From JANSWY01 sp038525605 (GTDB lineage Bacteria; Bacteroidota; Bacteroidia; Cytophagales; Cyclobacteriaceae), in the NCBI GenBank assembly GCA_038525605.1, contig JBCBHL010000089.1, positions 1 through 21,525 of the forward strand: 21,525 nt of DNA. The letters run 5' to 3'. The notes below the pieces were generated by a model. It was not told the DNA's origin and searched no databases. It saw only the letters and a list, made by a program, of their open reading frames with translations. This document shows, piece by piece, positions 7,458 to 15,800 of this stretch (its first letter is position 1; each line of letters starts with the position of its first letter). Both the position numbers and the translations under genes were made by a program.

Positions 7458-9023
7458 CTATAAAGTCGTCGTGTAAGGCTTATCATCGTAAATAATGGCT
7501 TCATGAAGTTTTAATAGTGACGGATCATCGTCGGGACTCAGTACCTTAATCACCACTTCGTGTCTTCCTTTTTCTAATTGATATTTGAAAAAGGGTGTGA
7601 AGCGACGTTGATTGAATTCGATAGGTAATTTGATTTTTTCAACCAATTCACCATCAATGTACATTTCAGTTTCATAGGTAGGTAGCGCTTCGTCACTGAT
7701 TGGGCTGTTTGCCGGGCCTGGAATTGCAAATCCAATTCCTTCAAATGTAAAAGAAATCTCATTATTACCTCTTTCAAGCGCTACTTTTCCTGCCGGGTAA
7801 TGCCCTTCGAATGCTATTTCCAATGGGATCGTCTTCGGTTCCTGTACCTCAATGGTAATTCGATCTCCTTCAATTTTTCCACCATTTCGTCTGATCATTT
7901 CCTCCGCATGCCGGTAAGACATATCATAAGCTTCATTCAGGGAAATATCTGTTCCATAAAAAGATAGATTTTCTACCTGGTCCAGTCCTTGCTTCCAAAA
8001 AGCTGGAATCTTGTCATACCCTACTATGGCTGCAAGGATGCCGCCGGCGGTTGCCGGGTTGCAGTCGGCATCATCACCTCCCCGGGTCGAAATTTCGAAG
8101 GTCTTAGTAAAGTCACCTTCTCCGTATAATAATCCCATTACCACCCAAGCTGCATTGATCTTCGCATCGATGTTAAATGGGCGGTATACACCTAACGGAG
8201 ATCCAATGTCTTCACTCCACTTCTGATTTACCTTCCACCAGGTAGTTTTCCAATCATTAGGATTTTCTTCGTACCATATTATCACATCATTGATACATTG
8301 TGCAAACTTGCTTTCATCGGGAATCACACTAATAGCCTGCTTCGTAATTTGTGGAATTTCTGCGAGATCCTCCGACATCAAGGCAAGTGCATATAAACTT
8401 GCGACGAACACCCCGCCATAATAACCATCTCCAAAGTTCATGATATGCCCTACCTTATCGCAGATTTCGACAGCTGAATTGACCATCCCCGGATTCATCA
8501 ATCCGGCAAAATCGGCTTCTATCTGAAAATCTATGTCGTCCGCACAAGGGTTATTCAACCAATGACCTGATTCCGGAGGTGTAAGCCCATTCAAAATATT
8601 GTACCGTGCTGTTTGATTCGCGAACCATAATTTGTATTCTGCCTTTGCGAAAGAATTCGCGAAGGACAATGCCGGTGCATCAACTCCCTCCTTTTCAATG
8701 ATGCTCATAAAAGAAAGATCCATGTAAATGTCGTCGTAAGTGCCAGGGTCGTCCCTGTAAGTAACGAACAACATGGAATCATACCAATCTAATTTTTGAT
8801 AATCCTGAATGTAGGTGGAGTTGTATTTAAATTCAACTGGTGCACCGAATGTAACCCCAATTGTCTGTGCAGCCCATGCCCCTTTAATTTTGTCTTTCAG
8901 TCGCTCTTTAGAAATTACTCGTGGTCCGACATTTACTGAGGGCAAAGTAGTAGTAGTAGGCTTTTCAGCACAATAGGATAGTAGTAATATGGCAATTACG
9001 AATACTAAATAGTTGTATTTCAT
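7458..9023 (-). CDS. Exported ADP-ribosylglycohydrolase-family lipoprotein (RusGH-like)
   Basis: This is a 521-residue ADP-ribosylglycohydrolase family (PF03747) enzyme. A signal sequence ends in LLLSYC (Cys18), with an aromatic residue before the Cys, which is an unusual lipobox. The catalytic domain (about 40-390) contains KGAWAAQTIGVTFG, then TYDDIYMD (96-102, the first metal motif) and GGDDADCNPATAGG (315-328, the second metal motif with the conserved Asp pair). A C-terminal region of about 125 residues (about 395-521) looks like a beta-sandwich (IDGELVEKIKLP, KGRHEVVIKV). Family members cleave N- or O-glycosidic bonds to ADP-ribose or related ribosides. The exported form next to ribokinase and a nucleoside hydrolase matches the rus locus. 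It follows ribokinase by 12 bases, so the two are surely cotranscribed. Confidence 0.9.
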   Translation of the reverse strand: MKYNYLVFVIAILLLSYCAEKPTTTTLPSVNVGPRVISKERLKDKIKGAWAAQTIGVTFGAPVEFKYNSTYIQDYQKLDWYDSMLFVTYRDDPGTYDDIYMDLSFMSIIEKEGVDAPALSFANSFAKAEYKLWFANQTARYNILNGLTPPESGHWLNNPCADDIDFQIEADFAGLMNPGMVNSAVEICDKVGHIMNFGDGYYGGVFVASLYALALMSEDLAEIPQITKQAISVIPDESKFAQCINDVIIWYEENPNDWKTTWWKVNQKWSEDIGSPLGVYRPFNIDAKINAAWVVMGLLYGEGDFTKTFEISTRGGDDADCNPATAGGILAAIVGYDKIPAFWKQGLDQVENLSFYGTDISLNEAYDMSYRHAEEMIRRNGGKIEGDRITIEVQEPKTIPLEIAFEGHYPAGKVALERGNNEISFTFEGIGFAIPGPANSPISDEALPTYETEMYIDGELVEKIKLPIEFNQRRFTPFFKYQLEKGRHEVVIKVLSPDDDPSLLKLHEAIIYDDKPYTTTL

Positions 9024-9035
9024 ATTTTGATTTAA

Positions 9036-9980
9036 TTATATAGAATGTTCTACTGGTTGCTTTTCATCATATGCCTGTAGAAACCTAAGGACTTCTTCGG
9101 CGGTAGGTATTGAAGGCTGTGCACCCATCTTTGTTACCGTAATAGCGGAAGCTGCACTGGCAAACCTAACAGCATCTTTCAGGTTGCTCCCTTTGGAAAT
9201 TTCAGTGACTAATGCGCCACAAAACGTATCGCCTGCAGCCGTCGTATCCACTGCATCCACTTCAAATGCGGGCGTACAAAAAGATTCTTTATCATTTTTA
9301 AAATAGCAACCTTCTTTACCCAATGTTAGCACAACCGTAGTTGCACCCATGACCCTCAGCCTATCGACAATTCCTTCTTTACCCACTACCTCAATCTCCT
9401 CCCCGGTAATCATTTCAGCCTCTGTTTCATTGACAATGAGGACATCAACAGCTCGGATTAATTCATCATCCAGTTGCTTGGCCGGTGCTACATTTAAGAA
9501 CAATTGAATATGATATTTTTTGCAAATGGCACTGACTGTTTTAACAGTTTCGCAGGGTATTTCCATCTGCATGAGCACCAGATTTGCTTCGCTTATTTCC
9601 TCCTCTATTTGCCAGATATAATCTGGTTTAAGCTCATGGTTAGCTCCTGGAGTCACCACAATGCAGTTTTCACCCTGCCCATCTACCAAGATCATTGCGG
9701 TACCAGAAGGAACTCCGCGTACAATACGTGATGCGGAAACATCAAGGTTTTCATTCCTGTAATAGTCCAGTGTAGTACGTCCGTTGGGATCATCGCCCAA
9801 ACAGGTTATAAATCGTACCTGACCACCTAACCTATTTGCTGCAATGGCCTGATTCGCCCCTTTTCCACCCATGGCCTCCATGTAAGTCAGCCCATGAATT
9901 GTTTCTCCCGGTTGGGGAAAATTCTCGACTTTTGCTATCATATCTGTGTTGGAGCTTCCAACAATCAATATATTACTCAT
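9036..9980 (-). CDS. rbsK: Ribokinase
   Basis: This cytoplasmic PfkB-family kinase phosphorylates D-ribose to ribose-5-phosphate, feeding the pentose phosphate pathway. Substrate-binding GGKGANQA is at 38-45, and the ATP/catalytic motif DTTAAGDTFCGAL starts at 245, with Asp251 as the catalytic base. The C-terminal SAASAITVTKMGAQPSIPTAEEVLRFL closely follows the E. coli RbsK pattern, which supports ribokinase over fructokinase or adenosine kinase. The length of 314 residues is normal. The ATG at 9980 is the natural start (MSNILIVGSSNTDM). It is the only ribokinase in the window and the only clearly cytoplasmic enzyme of the locus, so it marks ribose as the core nutrient. Confidence 0.95.
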   Translation of the reverse strand: MSNILIVGSSNTDMIAKVENFPQPGETIHGLTYMEAMGGKGANQAIAANRLGGQVRFITCLGDDPNGRTTLDYYRNENLDVSASRIVRGVPSGTAMILVDGQGENCIVVTPGANHELKPDYIWQIEEEISEANLVLMQMEIPCETVKTVSAICKKYHIQLFLNVAPAKQLDDELIRAVDVLIVNETEAEMITGEEIEVVGKEGIVDRLRVMGATTVVLTLGKEGCYFKNDKESFCTPAFEVDAVDTTAAGDTFCGALVTEISKGSNLKDAVRFASAASAITVTKMGAQPSIPTAEEVLRFLQAYDEKQPVEHSI

Positions 9981-10065
9981 CTGCTTATGGTTTTCACTTC
10001 TTTGTAATTGTTTAATATCTACTCGTTTGCTATAATGCTAAACTGAATTTCTCTAAACTTTCTAA

Positions 10066-10434
10066 CTACATTTTAGTCACATACATGTAGTATGCTCCTA
10101 AAATGGGCTCCTCTTTATCATCATTAAACCAGCTTTGAATTTCAATATCCCCTTTTGCCAGTTCTAAGGTGAAATTTGCAGCAACATCCGTTTCTAATGT
10201 TTTGATTGACTTTTCCTCATTTCCCACTTTCATTCGTGCAGAATGTATTGGAAAGCTGACACCTTTGATAAATGTGCCATCTGCTACTTTTTTCTCAGGA
10301 ATTCCCTGGCTTAGTTTAAACCCGGATTCTCTTGGCCTAATTTCGTTATCAAATAAGAAATTGAATAGAGTTCGGGAAGCCAGAATATAAGTATTACGAA
10401 AACTTATACCCTCTCTTCCCAAACTACCAATATA
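10066..10434 (-). pseudogene. Arylsulfatase C-terminal remnant
   Basis: The frame encodes what resembles the C-terminal beta-sandwich tail of some Bacteroidota and planctomycete arylsulfatases: IRPRESGFKLSQGIP, then SARMKVGNEE, IEIQSWFNDDKEEP and the ending GAYYMYVTKM. Nothing of the catalytic part (CxPxR, metal Asp) is present upstream. The frame is closed by TAA just upstream at about 10435 and has no ATG before residue 64, only a TTG at 10422. It therefore has no convincing start and looks like the decayed end of a second sulfatase. It lies between susD (117 bases) and ribokinase (85 bases). The assignment rests on remembered family patterns, so a small independent protein is possible. Confidence 0.6.
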
Positions 10435-10447
10435 TTATATTCTTCTG

Positions 10448-10460
10448 ACCAAGAATGTTC
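10448..10460 (-). repeat. Third copy of the AACATTCTTGGTC motif
   Basis: The minus strand reads AACATTCTTGGTC, identical over 13 bases to the copy in the susC leader. In both places the sequence just upstream is loosely similar (plus-strand AGGT follows 5-6 bases after the core). It lies between susD and the sulfatase remnant, pointing toward ribokinase. It may be a shared regulatory element, a promoter part or a leftover of a duplication. Confidence 0.55.
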
Positions 10461-10539
10461 CTAAAAGGTGTAATTCATTGAAACCTGAGTCATCCACAAC
10501 CATTTATACATACTTACTTATTGAGTTTAGAATATTGTG

Positions 10540-12321
10540 TTAATAACCAGGATTCTCTACCATCTGAGGATTCTCAGAAGTTCTACTTACTCCTATAGGC
10601 ATGTAATAGTAATGGCTCTGGAAAATTCTGGATGAGCTTTCTGAGTTAACAAATACGATTTGGTACCTTCTGGTATTATAGTTGTAGAACCATTGAATCC
10701 CTGCCAATCTCTTGCCATTTAGTTCGGCTTCAGCCCTTCGCCATCGACGTAAATCCCAAAAGCTGTGATTCTCCATAGTCAGCTCAACTAATCTCTCATT
10801 TTGAAGATTCATTTCTGTTATCGCAGATTTTGGAGGCATTCCAGCACGCTCACGGATTCTATTCATCGCAGCAAGTGCCTCTCCGGTTAGGTCTAAATAA
10901 AGAGCAGATTCAGCCAAATTCAAATACATTTCCCCTAGCCGGAAGACAATATAATCAGTGTCATCATTCTGAACTGAAAAACCTGTAGGCTGTACCGTTT
11001 TACTGAGGCGCTTCTTAATCATGAAACCTGTTCTCGCAGCATTTCTGTCTGTTGCTTTATAATTCCATCCATCTTCTGCTACCCCACTTGTAATGAGCTC
11101 CCCATCCCTGTAGGTTCCGGAGTGAAAGTATGCCAATCCATCTTTCCATGGAGTTTCAGGATAAAAAACAGAGGCGTGAAACCGTGGATCCCGGTTGCCA
11201 TATAATTCCTCCATTGTCCATTCATTACTTTCTAATTCTGTTCTGGAAATTGAATCACCGGGAGCTCCCGATGCATATTCGAAGCGTTCTAAGTGATCAT
11301 AGTTGAAATACATGGAACCCCAGCTCTCATTAAATTCATGAGGGGTTGCTCTTGAAGCATAAGCATGTCCCCTACTTAGGCTAAAGTCGTAAACCTCAGA
11401 CCAGATGGCTTCTCTGTTATTGGGAGATTCATCTAAGAATAAATCCTGAAAGTTTTCCTCATAGGTTCCATTTCCTTCATAGAGACTATGGAATCCACTG
11501 TTTATGACTGCCAGAGATGCATCATAGGATAGCCGAGCATATGTCGATACTTCACTCACTGGAATACCCAATAACCCATCCAGTTGAATAGAGCCATAAT
11601 TTGCAATACTTGCGGCATACAGTGCTGCTCTACTCAGGAGGGCATAGGCTGCCCATCTTGTAGGCCGTCCTCTATCTGCATCGAGGTATTGCTCAGGTAA
11701 AATATTTACTAAATCATTCATTTCTGAAATGATAAAATCATAGACTTGCTGTTCTGTGTTTCTGGCAATAAATAATTCATCGACGTCAGAATCTATAGTA
11801 GCTACCTGCGTCACGAGAGGTATCCCACCAAAACGAATAACCATTTGAAAATACATGTAGGCTCTTAAAAACCGTGCCTCAGCTACTTTTTGTGTTGTGT
11901 ATTCTTCGTCTAATGATGATGCACTCAATCGCTCGATTATCTCATTGGCGTTTCTAATATTATCATATTTCCAATAGTCTAAAGAGGAATGGACTCCACT
12001 TGCATCCATAGGTCTGGTTGAAGCTTGAGCTGCATGATGATGTCCGCCGAAGCTTCTCCCTTCTCCCCCCATAGATGCTATCATTAGCGCATTGATGGAC
12101 AGTCGTGAGTCCGACGCATGAACATTCGTTTCTCCAGTCCTCGCCATGAGATCAGCATCAAAATAAACATTGGCTAAGTAGGCATCAATTAATGCTGGAT
12201 CTTGCCATACCGCTGCATCTGAAATGTTGTCTAAAGGCTCCAGATCTAAGGAGTCATGACAACTGGTGGTTGAAAGAAGAACTGAAAAAATAAATAGGCT
12301 AACGTACTTATATTTTTTCAT
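10540..12321 (-). CDS. susD: SusD/RagB-family outer-membrane nutrient-binding lipoprotein
   Basis: This 593-residue SusD homologue binds substrate on the cell surface and closes over its SusC partner. The signal MKKYKYVSLFIFSVLLSTTSC gives a lipidated Cys21. The N-terminal TPR-like region carries the hallmark ARFLRAYMYFQMVIRFGGIP (149-168). The C-terminal RagB/SusD domain carries YIVFRLGEMYLNLAESALYL, ALAAMNRIRERAGMP and NERLVELTMENHSFWDLRRW. It starts 35 bases after susC. By position it would be the RusD-like binder of the riboside substrate, but specificity cannot be inferred from sequence. Confidence 0.95.
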   Translation of the reverse strand: MKKYKYVSLFIFSVLLSTTSCHDSLDLEPLDNISDAAVWQDPALIDAYLANVYFDADLMARTGETNVHASDSRLSINALMIASMGGEGRSFGGHHHAAQASTRPMDASGVHSSLDYWKYDNIRNANEIIERLSASSLDEEYTTQKVAEARFLRAYMYFQMVIRFGGIPLVTQVATIDSDVDELFIARNTEQQVYDFIISEMNDLVNILPEQYLDADRGRPTRWAAYALLSRAALYAASIANYGSIQLDGLLGIPVSEVSTYARLSYDASLAVINSGFHSLYEGNGTYEENFQDLFLDESPNNREAIWSEVYDFSLSRGHAYASRATPHEFNESWGSMYFNYDHLERFEYASGAPGDSISRTELESNEWTMEELYGNRDPRFHASVFYPETPWKDGLAYFHSGTYRDGELITSGVAEDGWNYKATDRNAARTGFMIKKRLSKTVQPTGFSVQNDDTDYIVFRLGEMYLNLAESALYLDLTGEALAAMNRIRERAGMPPKSAITEMNLQNERLVELTMENHSFWDLRRWRRAEAELNGKRLAGIQWFYNYNTRRYQIVFVNSESSSRIFQSHYYYMPIGVSRTSENPQMVENPGY

Positions 12322-12356
12322 AATTTTAAATATTTTAAATTGATATAATTCTTTAA

Positions 12357-15300
12357 TTAAAGGGTGAAATTCAGGCCAAAAGCGAACGTTTTCAAATTAG
12401 GATATGACCATTGACTTCTATCCACTGCCTCAGGGTCTACACTGTCTTTATAGATTCCTAATTTACTGAAAGTCAAGAGATTAGTTGCTGATAATGATAC
12501 CCTTAGATCTGCAAATCCTATTCTCTCGATAATACGCTTGGGAAATGAATAGCCAAGATTTAATTCTCTCAACCTCAGATAAGTCCCATCTTGCATCCAA
12601 AAATCTGATATTTTCTCATTGTTGAAATTACGACCAGTACCATCTCCGAGTAAAGCTGGCAGTCTTGCATCAGGGTTGGTGTTTTGAGTTGGATTATCGA
12701 GGTCTGCCCTCCAGCTATATTTCCAGTGAAAGTCCATGGGCACCGCGAAGTTATTAAATGGGATATAGTTGATGTAATGAGTAAACTGAGAAGCTCCGTC
12801 AAACAAAATTGACAGACTAATTCCCTTATATTCTGCGTTGGCGCCAAACCCGTAGGTCATATTTGGAAAATTGCCAAAACCGATCTCTTGTTGATCCCTG
12901 AAATTGATTACTCCATCGTCATTTAAATCAACATATTTGATATCGCCTGGGATTAATGTGATGTTACCTGATTCATCCTGGTCAACCGGATGTGCATCAA
13001 TTTCTTCCTGAGTCATAAATATACCATCAGAAACAAATCCGATTCTAGTGTTAACATCTTTACCCTCTCTTTGGAAGATTCGCTGTTCATCTGGATCGTC
13101 AAAAGATTGTTCTACCCAGTCCCTGTATGTTTGACGTGCATATGTGAAGTTACCAAATACAGAATAGGATAAGCCGTTTCTAAGTCTTCTTCTATGGGTT
13201 AATCTCAACTCAACACCTCGGTTATCAGTTGAGTTTAAATTCAGTTGAGGTAGGTCTGCTCCAAAAGTGGAGGGAAACTGATCGATTGGTTCTCCAAAAA
13301 TATTATCCACAATCCGAAAGAAGTAGTCTGCCTCTAAGCCGATTAAACCATTCATAAAACTTGCATCTATCCCCACATTATATACGGTCATATCCAACCA
13401 TGTAATATTAGGATTGGCCAAACGAGTAGGGGATATTAGCGGGAGAACATCATTGCCAAATAAATAATTTGTATTTAAAAAATTATCTCCTGTAGCACTA
13501 CGTACTCCAAAACCTGAGAGGTAATTAAAAGCATTATTGCCAGCAGCTCTGACATTTGGTAGAGACCCTGCAAAGACACTATTCGTTAAAACAGAGCTTA
13601 AGTCATCATCACCTGTCTTACTGTAAGATGCTCTTATTTTCAGGTTATCAATCCAGGATGAAGCCCCTTGCATGAAATCTTCCTCTATGATTCTCCAACC
13701 TGCTGAAACACTTGGGAAATAACCCCAACGTGAATCCGGGGGGAATTTGTAACTTCCATCTGCTCGTAGACTGAACTCTAGTAAGTATTTTTCCTTGTAG
13801 TTATAGTTTAATCTACCAATGTAGCTAATGAGGGATGCCTCTGTTTCAAAACTATTTGCAATGGTATTCTCTACAGCTCCTGCAAACAAGAATGGAAGAT
13901 CTTCAGAAATTAAATCGATTTTACCAGCGGATAATTCATTAAAATCATTCCTAATAGATTGACCTATCAGGAGACCGGAAAAATTATGATCTCCAACACT
14001 CTTTTTGTAGGTAAGAGATAATCTTGGAAACAACTCGCTAAAGGTTCTGGTCCGCTCGTCTAACCTGTTCGTTCCATTCACTCCAATAAATACATAGGTG
14101 TCAGAGGTGTAATCGTAATCAAAAACATCGAATGTTCTGTCTTGTATTTTCAGATACTCGGTTCTTTTCATGTAATTCAGATTCGCATTCAGTGCCAAAC
14201 CTTCCACCCAAGGAACTTTATAGTCAAGTGTAATCGCACCCAATACGTTTTCCTTACTTTCATTAATAAATCCTGTATAATCGGAAAAAGTTTGACGGAA
14301 AGGACTTGTTGCATTAAATCCGGCAAAGGCTCCACCGAGCGAAGGATCCGGTAATTCATGTGGATGTTCAGGCCGTGCCCAGAATATATCGATCCAGGTT
14401 CTCGCCAAACCATCTTGAGGCTGCTCCCGAATTTCATTGTTGTATGACAGGTCAAATGACATGGTAATGTCATCTGATACTTTAGCATCTATGCTGGACC
14501 GGGCGTTGTATCTCTTAAAGTTTAAATCTCCGGATTCAAACGCACTACCTTGATCCATCAAACCAATTGACATAAAATACTGAATATTGTCAGTACCTCC
14601 TCGAGCATTAAGATTATGAGAATGCATTGGAGCCCAGTCTCTCATAATAACATCATACCAATCAGTATTGGCAAAAGCAGGATCACTCCCATCTCTAAAC
14701 TTTTGAATGTCCTCATCTGTGTAGGTAGTTGGCAATCCTTGAAAAGTCTCACCTTCACGTAAGAGTGTTGCATATTGCCATGAATCAACAAATTGGGGAA
14801 CCAGAATCGGATCCTGGAAAGTGATATTACCACTATAATTAATGGAGGTTTTCCCTGCCTGACCTCTTTTTGTTGTGATCAGTATTACTCCGTTACCGGC
14901 TCTATTTCCATATATTGCCGCCGCAGCATCTTTTAGTACACTTATAGACTCTATATCATTCGGGTCTATTCTTTCCCAATCCATTTCGACTCCATTTACA
15001 AGAACCAGTGGATTACCAAATCCCCGTATACTAAGCTGAGCCGCATCTAAGCCAGGCGCACCAGTCCTTTGTTGCATCTGTAATCCAGGTACTTTACCAC
15101 GCAATGTTTGTGATATATTGGTGGCAGGGACTTTAGTAAGATCTTTTGACTTAACCGTTGATACTGCGCCAGTTACATTCATTTTCTTTTGAACACCATA
15201 ACCAACGACCACAACTTCTTCAAGGGTTTCTACATCCACTTCCATTACTACGTCGATCACACCTCTATTATTGACCGCAATTGTTTGTGATTTGAAACCC

Positions 15301-15533
15301 ACATATGAAAAAGTGATTTTCGAGTTTGGGCCGACTCTGATTGAATACTGTCCATTAATATCTGTGACGACCCCATTTGTTGTCTCTGCTTCCAAAACTG
15401 TAACGCCAGGGAGCGCTTCTCCCTCCGGATCATTTATTGTGCCCTTAATAACTATGTTGTCTTGCGCAAAAACTTGCGCAACTACAATGAGTAGTAGTAT
15501 TGTCATTAATATGAGCTCTTTAAGCTTGTTCAT
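12357..15533 (-). CDS. susC: SusC/RagA-family TonB-dependent transporter
   Basis: This 1058-residue outer-membrane importer has a signal peptide (1-24, ending VFAQ) and a carboxypeptidase-regulatory-like domain at about 27-100 (GTINDPEGEALPGVTV, FSYVGFKSQ). A TonB-box-like segment EEVVVVGYG spans 105-113. The plug domain runs from about 115 to 224 (LRGKVPGLQMQQ, LSIRGFG, SVLKDAAAAIYGNRAGNGVI), followed by a long beta-barrel ending in FAFGLNFTL, the usual aromatic C-terminus. It is the first gene of the operon and is divergent from the LacI regulator. Its leader contains a 10-N scaffold gap starting 11 bases upstream of the ATG, so promoter spacing is uncertain. No N-terminal signalling (FecR-binding) extension is visible, so ECF sigma control through SusC is unlikely. 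Confidence 0.95.
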   Translation of the reverse strand: MNKLKELILMTILLLIVVAQVFAQDNIVIKGTINDPEGEALPGVTVLEAETTNGVVTDINGQYSIRVGPNSKITFSYVGFKSQTIAVNNRGVIDVVMEVDVETLEEVVVVGYGVQKKMNVTGAVSTVKSKDLTKVPATNISQTLRGKVPGLQMQQRTGAPGLDAAQLSIRGFGNPLVLVNGVEMDWERIDPNDIESISVLKDAAAAIYGNRAGNGVILITTKRGQAGKTSINYSGNITFQDPILVPQFVDSWQYATLLREGETFQGLPTTYTDEDIQKFRDGSDPAFANTDWYDVIMRDWAPMHSHNLNARGGTDNIQYFMSIGLMDQGSAFESGDLNFKRYNARSSIDAKVSDDITMSFDLSYNNEIREQPQDGLARTWIDIFWARPEHPHELPDPSLGGAFAGFNATSPFRQTFSDYTGFINESKENVLGAITLDYKVPWVEGLALNANLNYMKRTEYLKIQDRTFDVFDYDYTSDTYVFIGVNGTNRLDERTRTFSELFPRLSLTYKKSVGDHNFSGLLIGQSIRNDFNELSAGKIDLISEDLPFLFAGAVENTIANSFETEASLISYIGRLNYNYKEKYLLEFSLRADGSYKFPPDSRWGYFPSVSAGWRIIEEDFMQGASSWIDNLKIRASYSKTGDDDLSSVLTNSVFAGSLPNVRAAGNNAFNYLSGFGVRSATGDNFLNTNYLFGNDVLPLISPTRLANPNITWLDMTVYNVGIDASFMNGLIGLEADYFFRIVDNIFGEPIDQFPSTFGADLPQLNLNSTDNRGVELRLTHRRRLRNGLSYSVFGNFTYARQTYRDWVEQSFDDPDEQRIFQREGKDVNTRIGFVSDGIFMTQEEIDAHPVDQDESGNITLIPGDIKYVDLNDDGVINFRDQQEIGFGNFPNMTYGFGANAEYKGISLSILFDGASQFTHYINYIPFNNFAVPMDFHWKYSWRADLDNPTQNTNPDARLPALLGDGTGRNFNNEKISDFWMQDGTYLRLRELNLGYSFPKRIIERIGFADLRVSLSATNLLTFSKLGIYKDSVDPEAVDRSQWSYPNLKTFAFGLNFTL

Positions 15534-15544
15534 GTAGTTTTATT

Positions 15545-15554
15545 NNNNNNNNNN
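15545..15554. other. Scaffold gap of 10 Ns in the susC leader
   Basis: Ten unknown bases separate the last resolved leader bases of susC (TAGTTTTATT) from the left arm of a 22-bp inverted repeat that begins at the next base. The true gap length is unknown, because such runs are often placeholders. The repeat directly beside the gap may have caused the break. Confidence 0.95.
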
Positions 15555-15576
15555 CTAAGACCAAGAATGTTTTATT
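15555..15576 (+). repeat. Left arm of a 22-bp inverted repeat flanking the control region
   Basis: The arm begins CTAAGACCAAGAAT and continues GTTTTATT. Its reverse complement is found at 15739-15760 with 21 of 22 bases equal. The core GACCAAGAATGTT also occurs at 10448-10460. The arm starts exactly where the N gap ends, so it could extend leftwards. Confidence 0.85.
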
Positions 15577-15623
15577 AGGTTATTAAATTGTATGACGAGT
15601 AGCTAAAGTAAGTATTATTGAGC

Positions 15624-15647
15624 ATTAGAACAAACGTTTGTTCTAAT
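15624..15647. promoter_or_regulatory. Perfect 24-bp palindrome, probable operator for the LacI-family regulator
   Basis: The half site ATTAGAACAAAC is followed at once by its exact reverse complement, giving a central ACGT. Even-length palindromes with a central CG are the usual operator form of LacI-family proteins. It lies about 90 bases before susC and about 150 bases before the divergent lacI-family gene, so one site could control both. No second copy was noticed in the window by eye. Binding is inferred, not shown. Confidence 0.8.
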
Positions 15648-15738
15648 AATTTTTTAACCAGGAGGTTATTTTTTAAAAAAAATGTTACTTTACCTGTAAA
15701 AAAAGGTTATTAATTATCATATCCTTAATTTGAAAATA

Positions 15739-15760
15739 AATAAAATATTCTTGGTCTTAG
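15739..15760 (+). repeat. Right arm of the 22-bp inverted repeat
   Basis: The arm ends ATTCTTGGTCTTAG and pairs with 15555-15576 with a single mismatch (T here at 15747 against the expected C). It lies 40 bases upstream of the regulator start. In each of its three occurrences the ATTCTTGGTC core is oriented toward the gene that follows it. Confidence 0.85.
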
Positions 15761-15800
15761 AGTAGCTATTGGTTTTGAGGCATTGCAATTTTGTACTTGA

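Noticed and set aside
10423..10539. Short minus-strand frame MVVDDSGFNELHLLGTFLVRRI between susD and the sulfatase remnant
   Set aside because: It is only 22 codons, has no family resemblance, and overlaps the repeated ATTCTTGGTC motif, which explains the sequence equally well.
14142..14354. Plus-strand ORFs inside susC, and similar antisense ORFs throughout the minus-strand operon
   Set aside because: They are short, have odd compositions and lie wholly within well-supported genes on the other strand.
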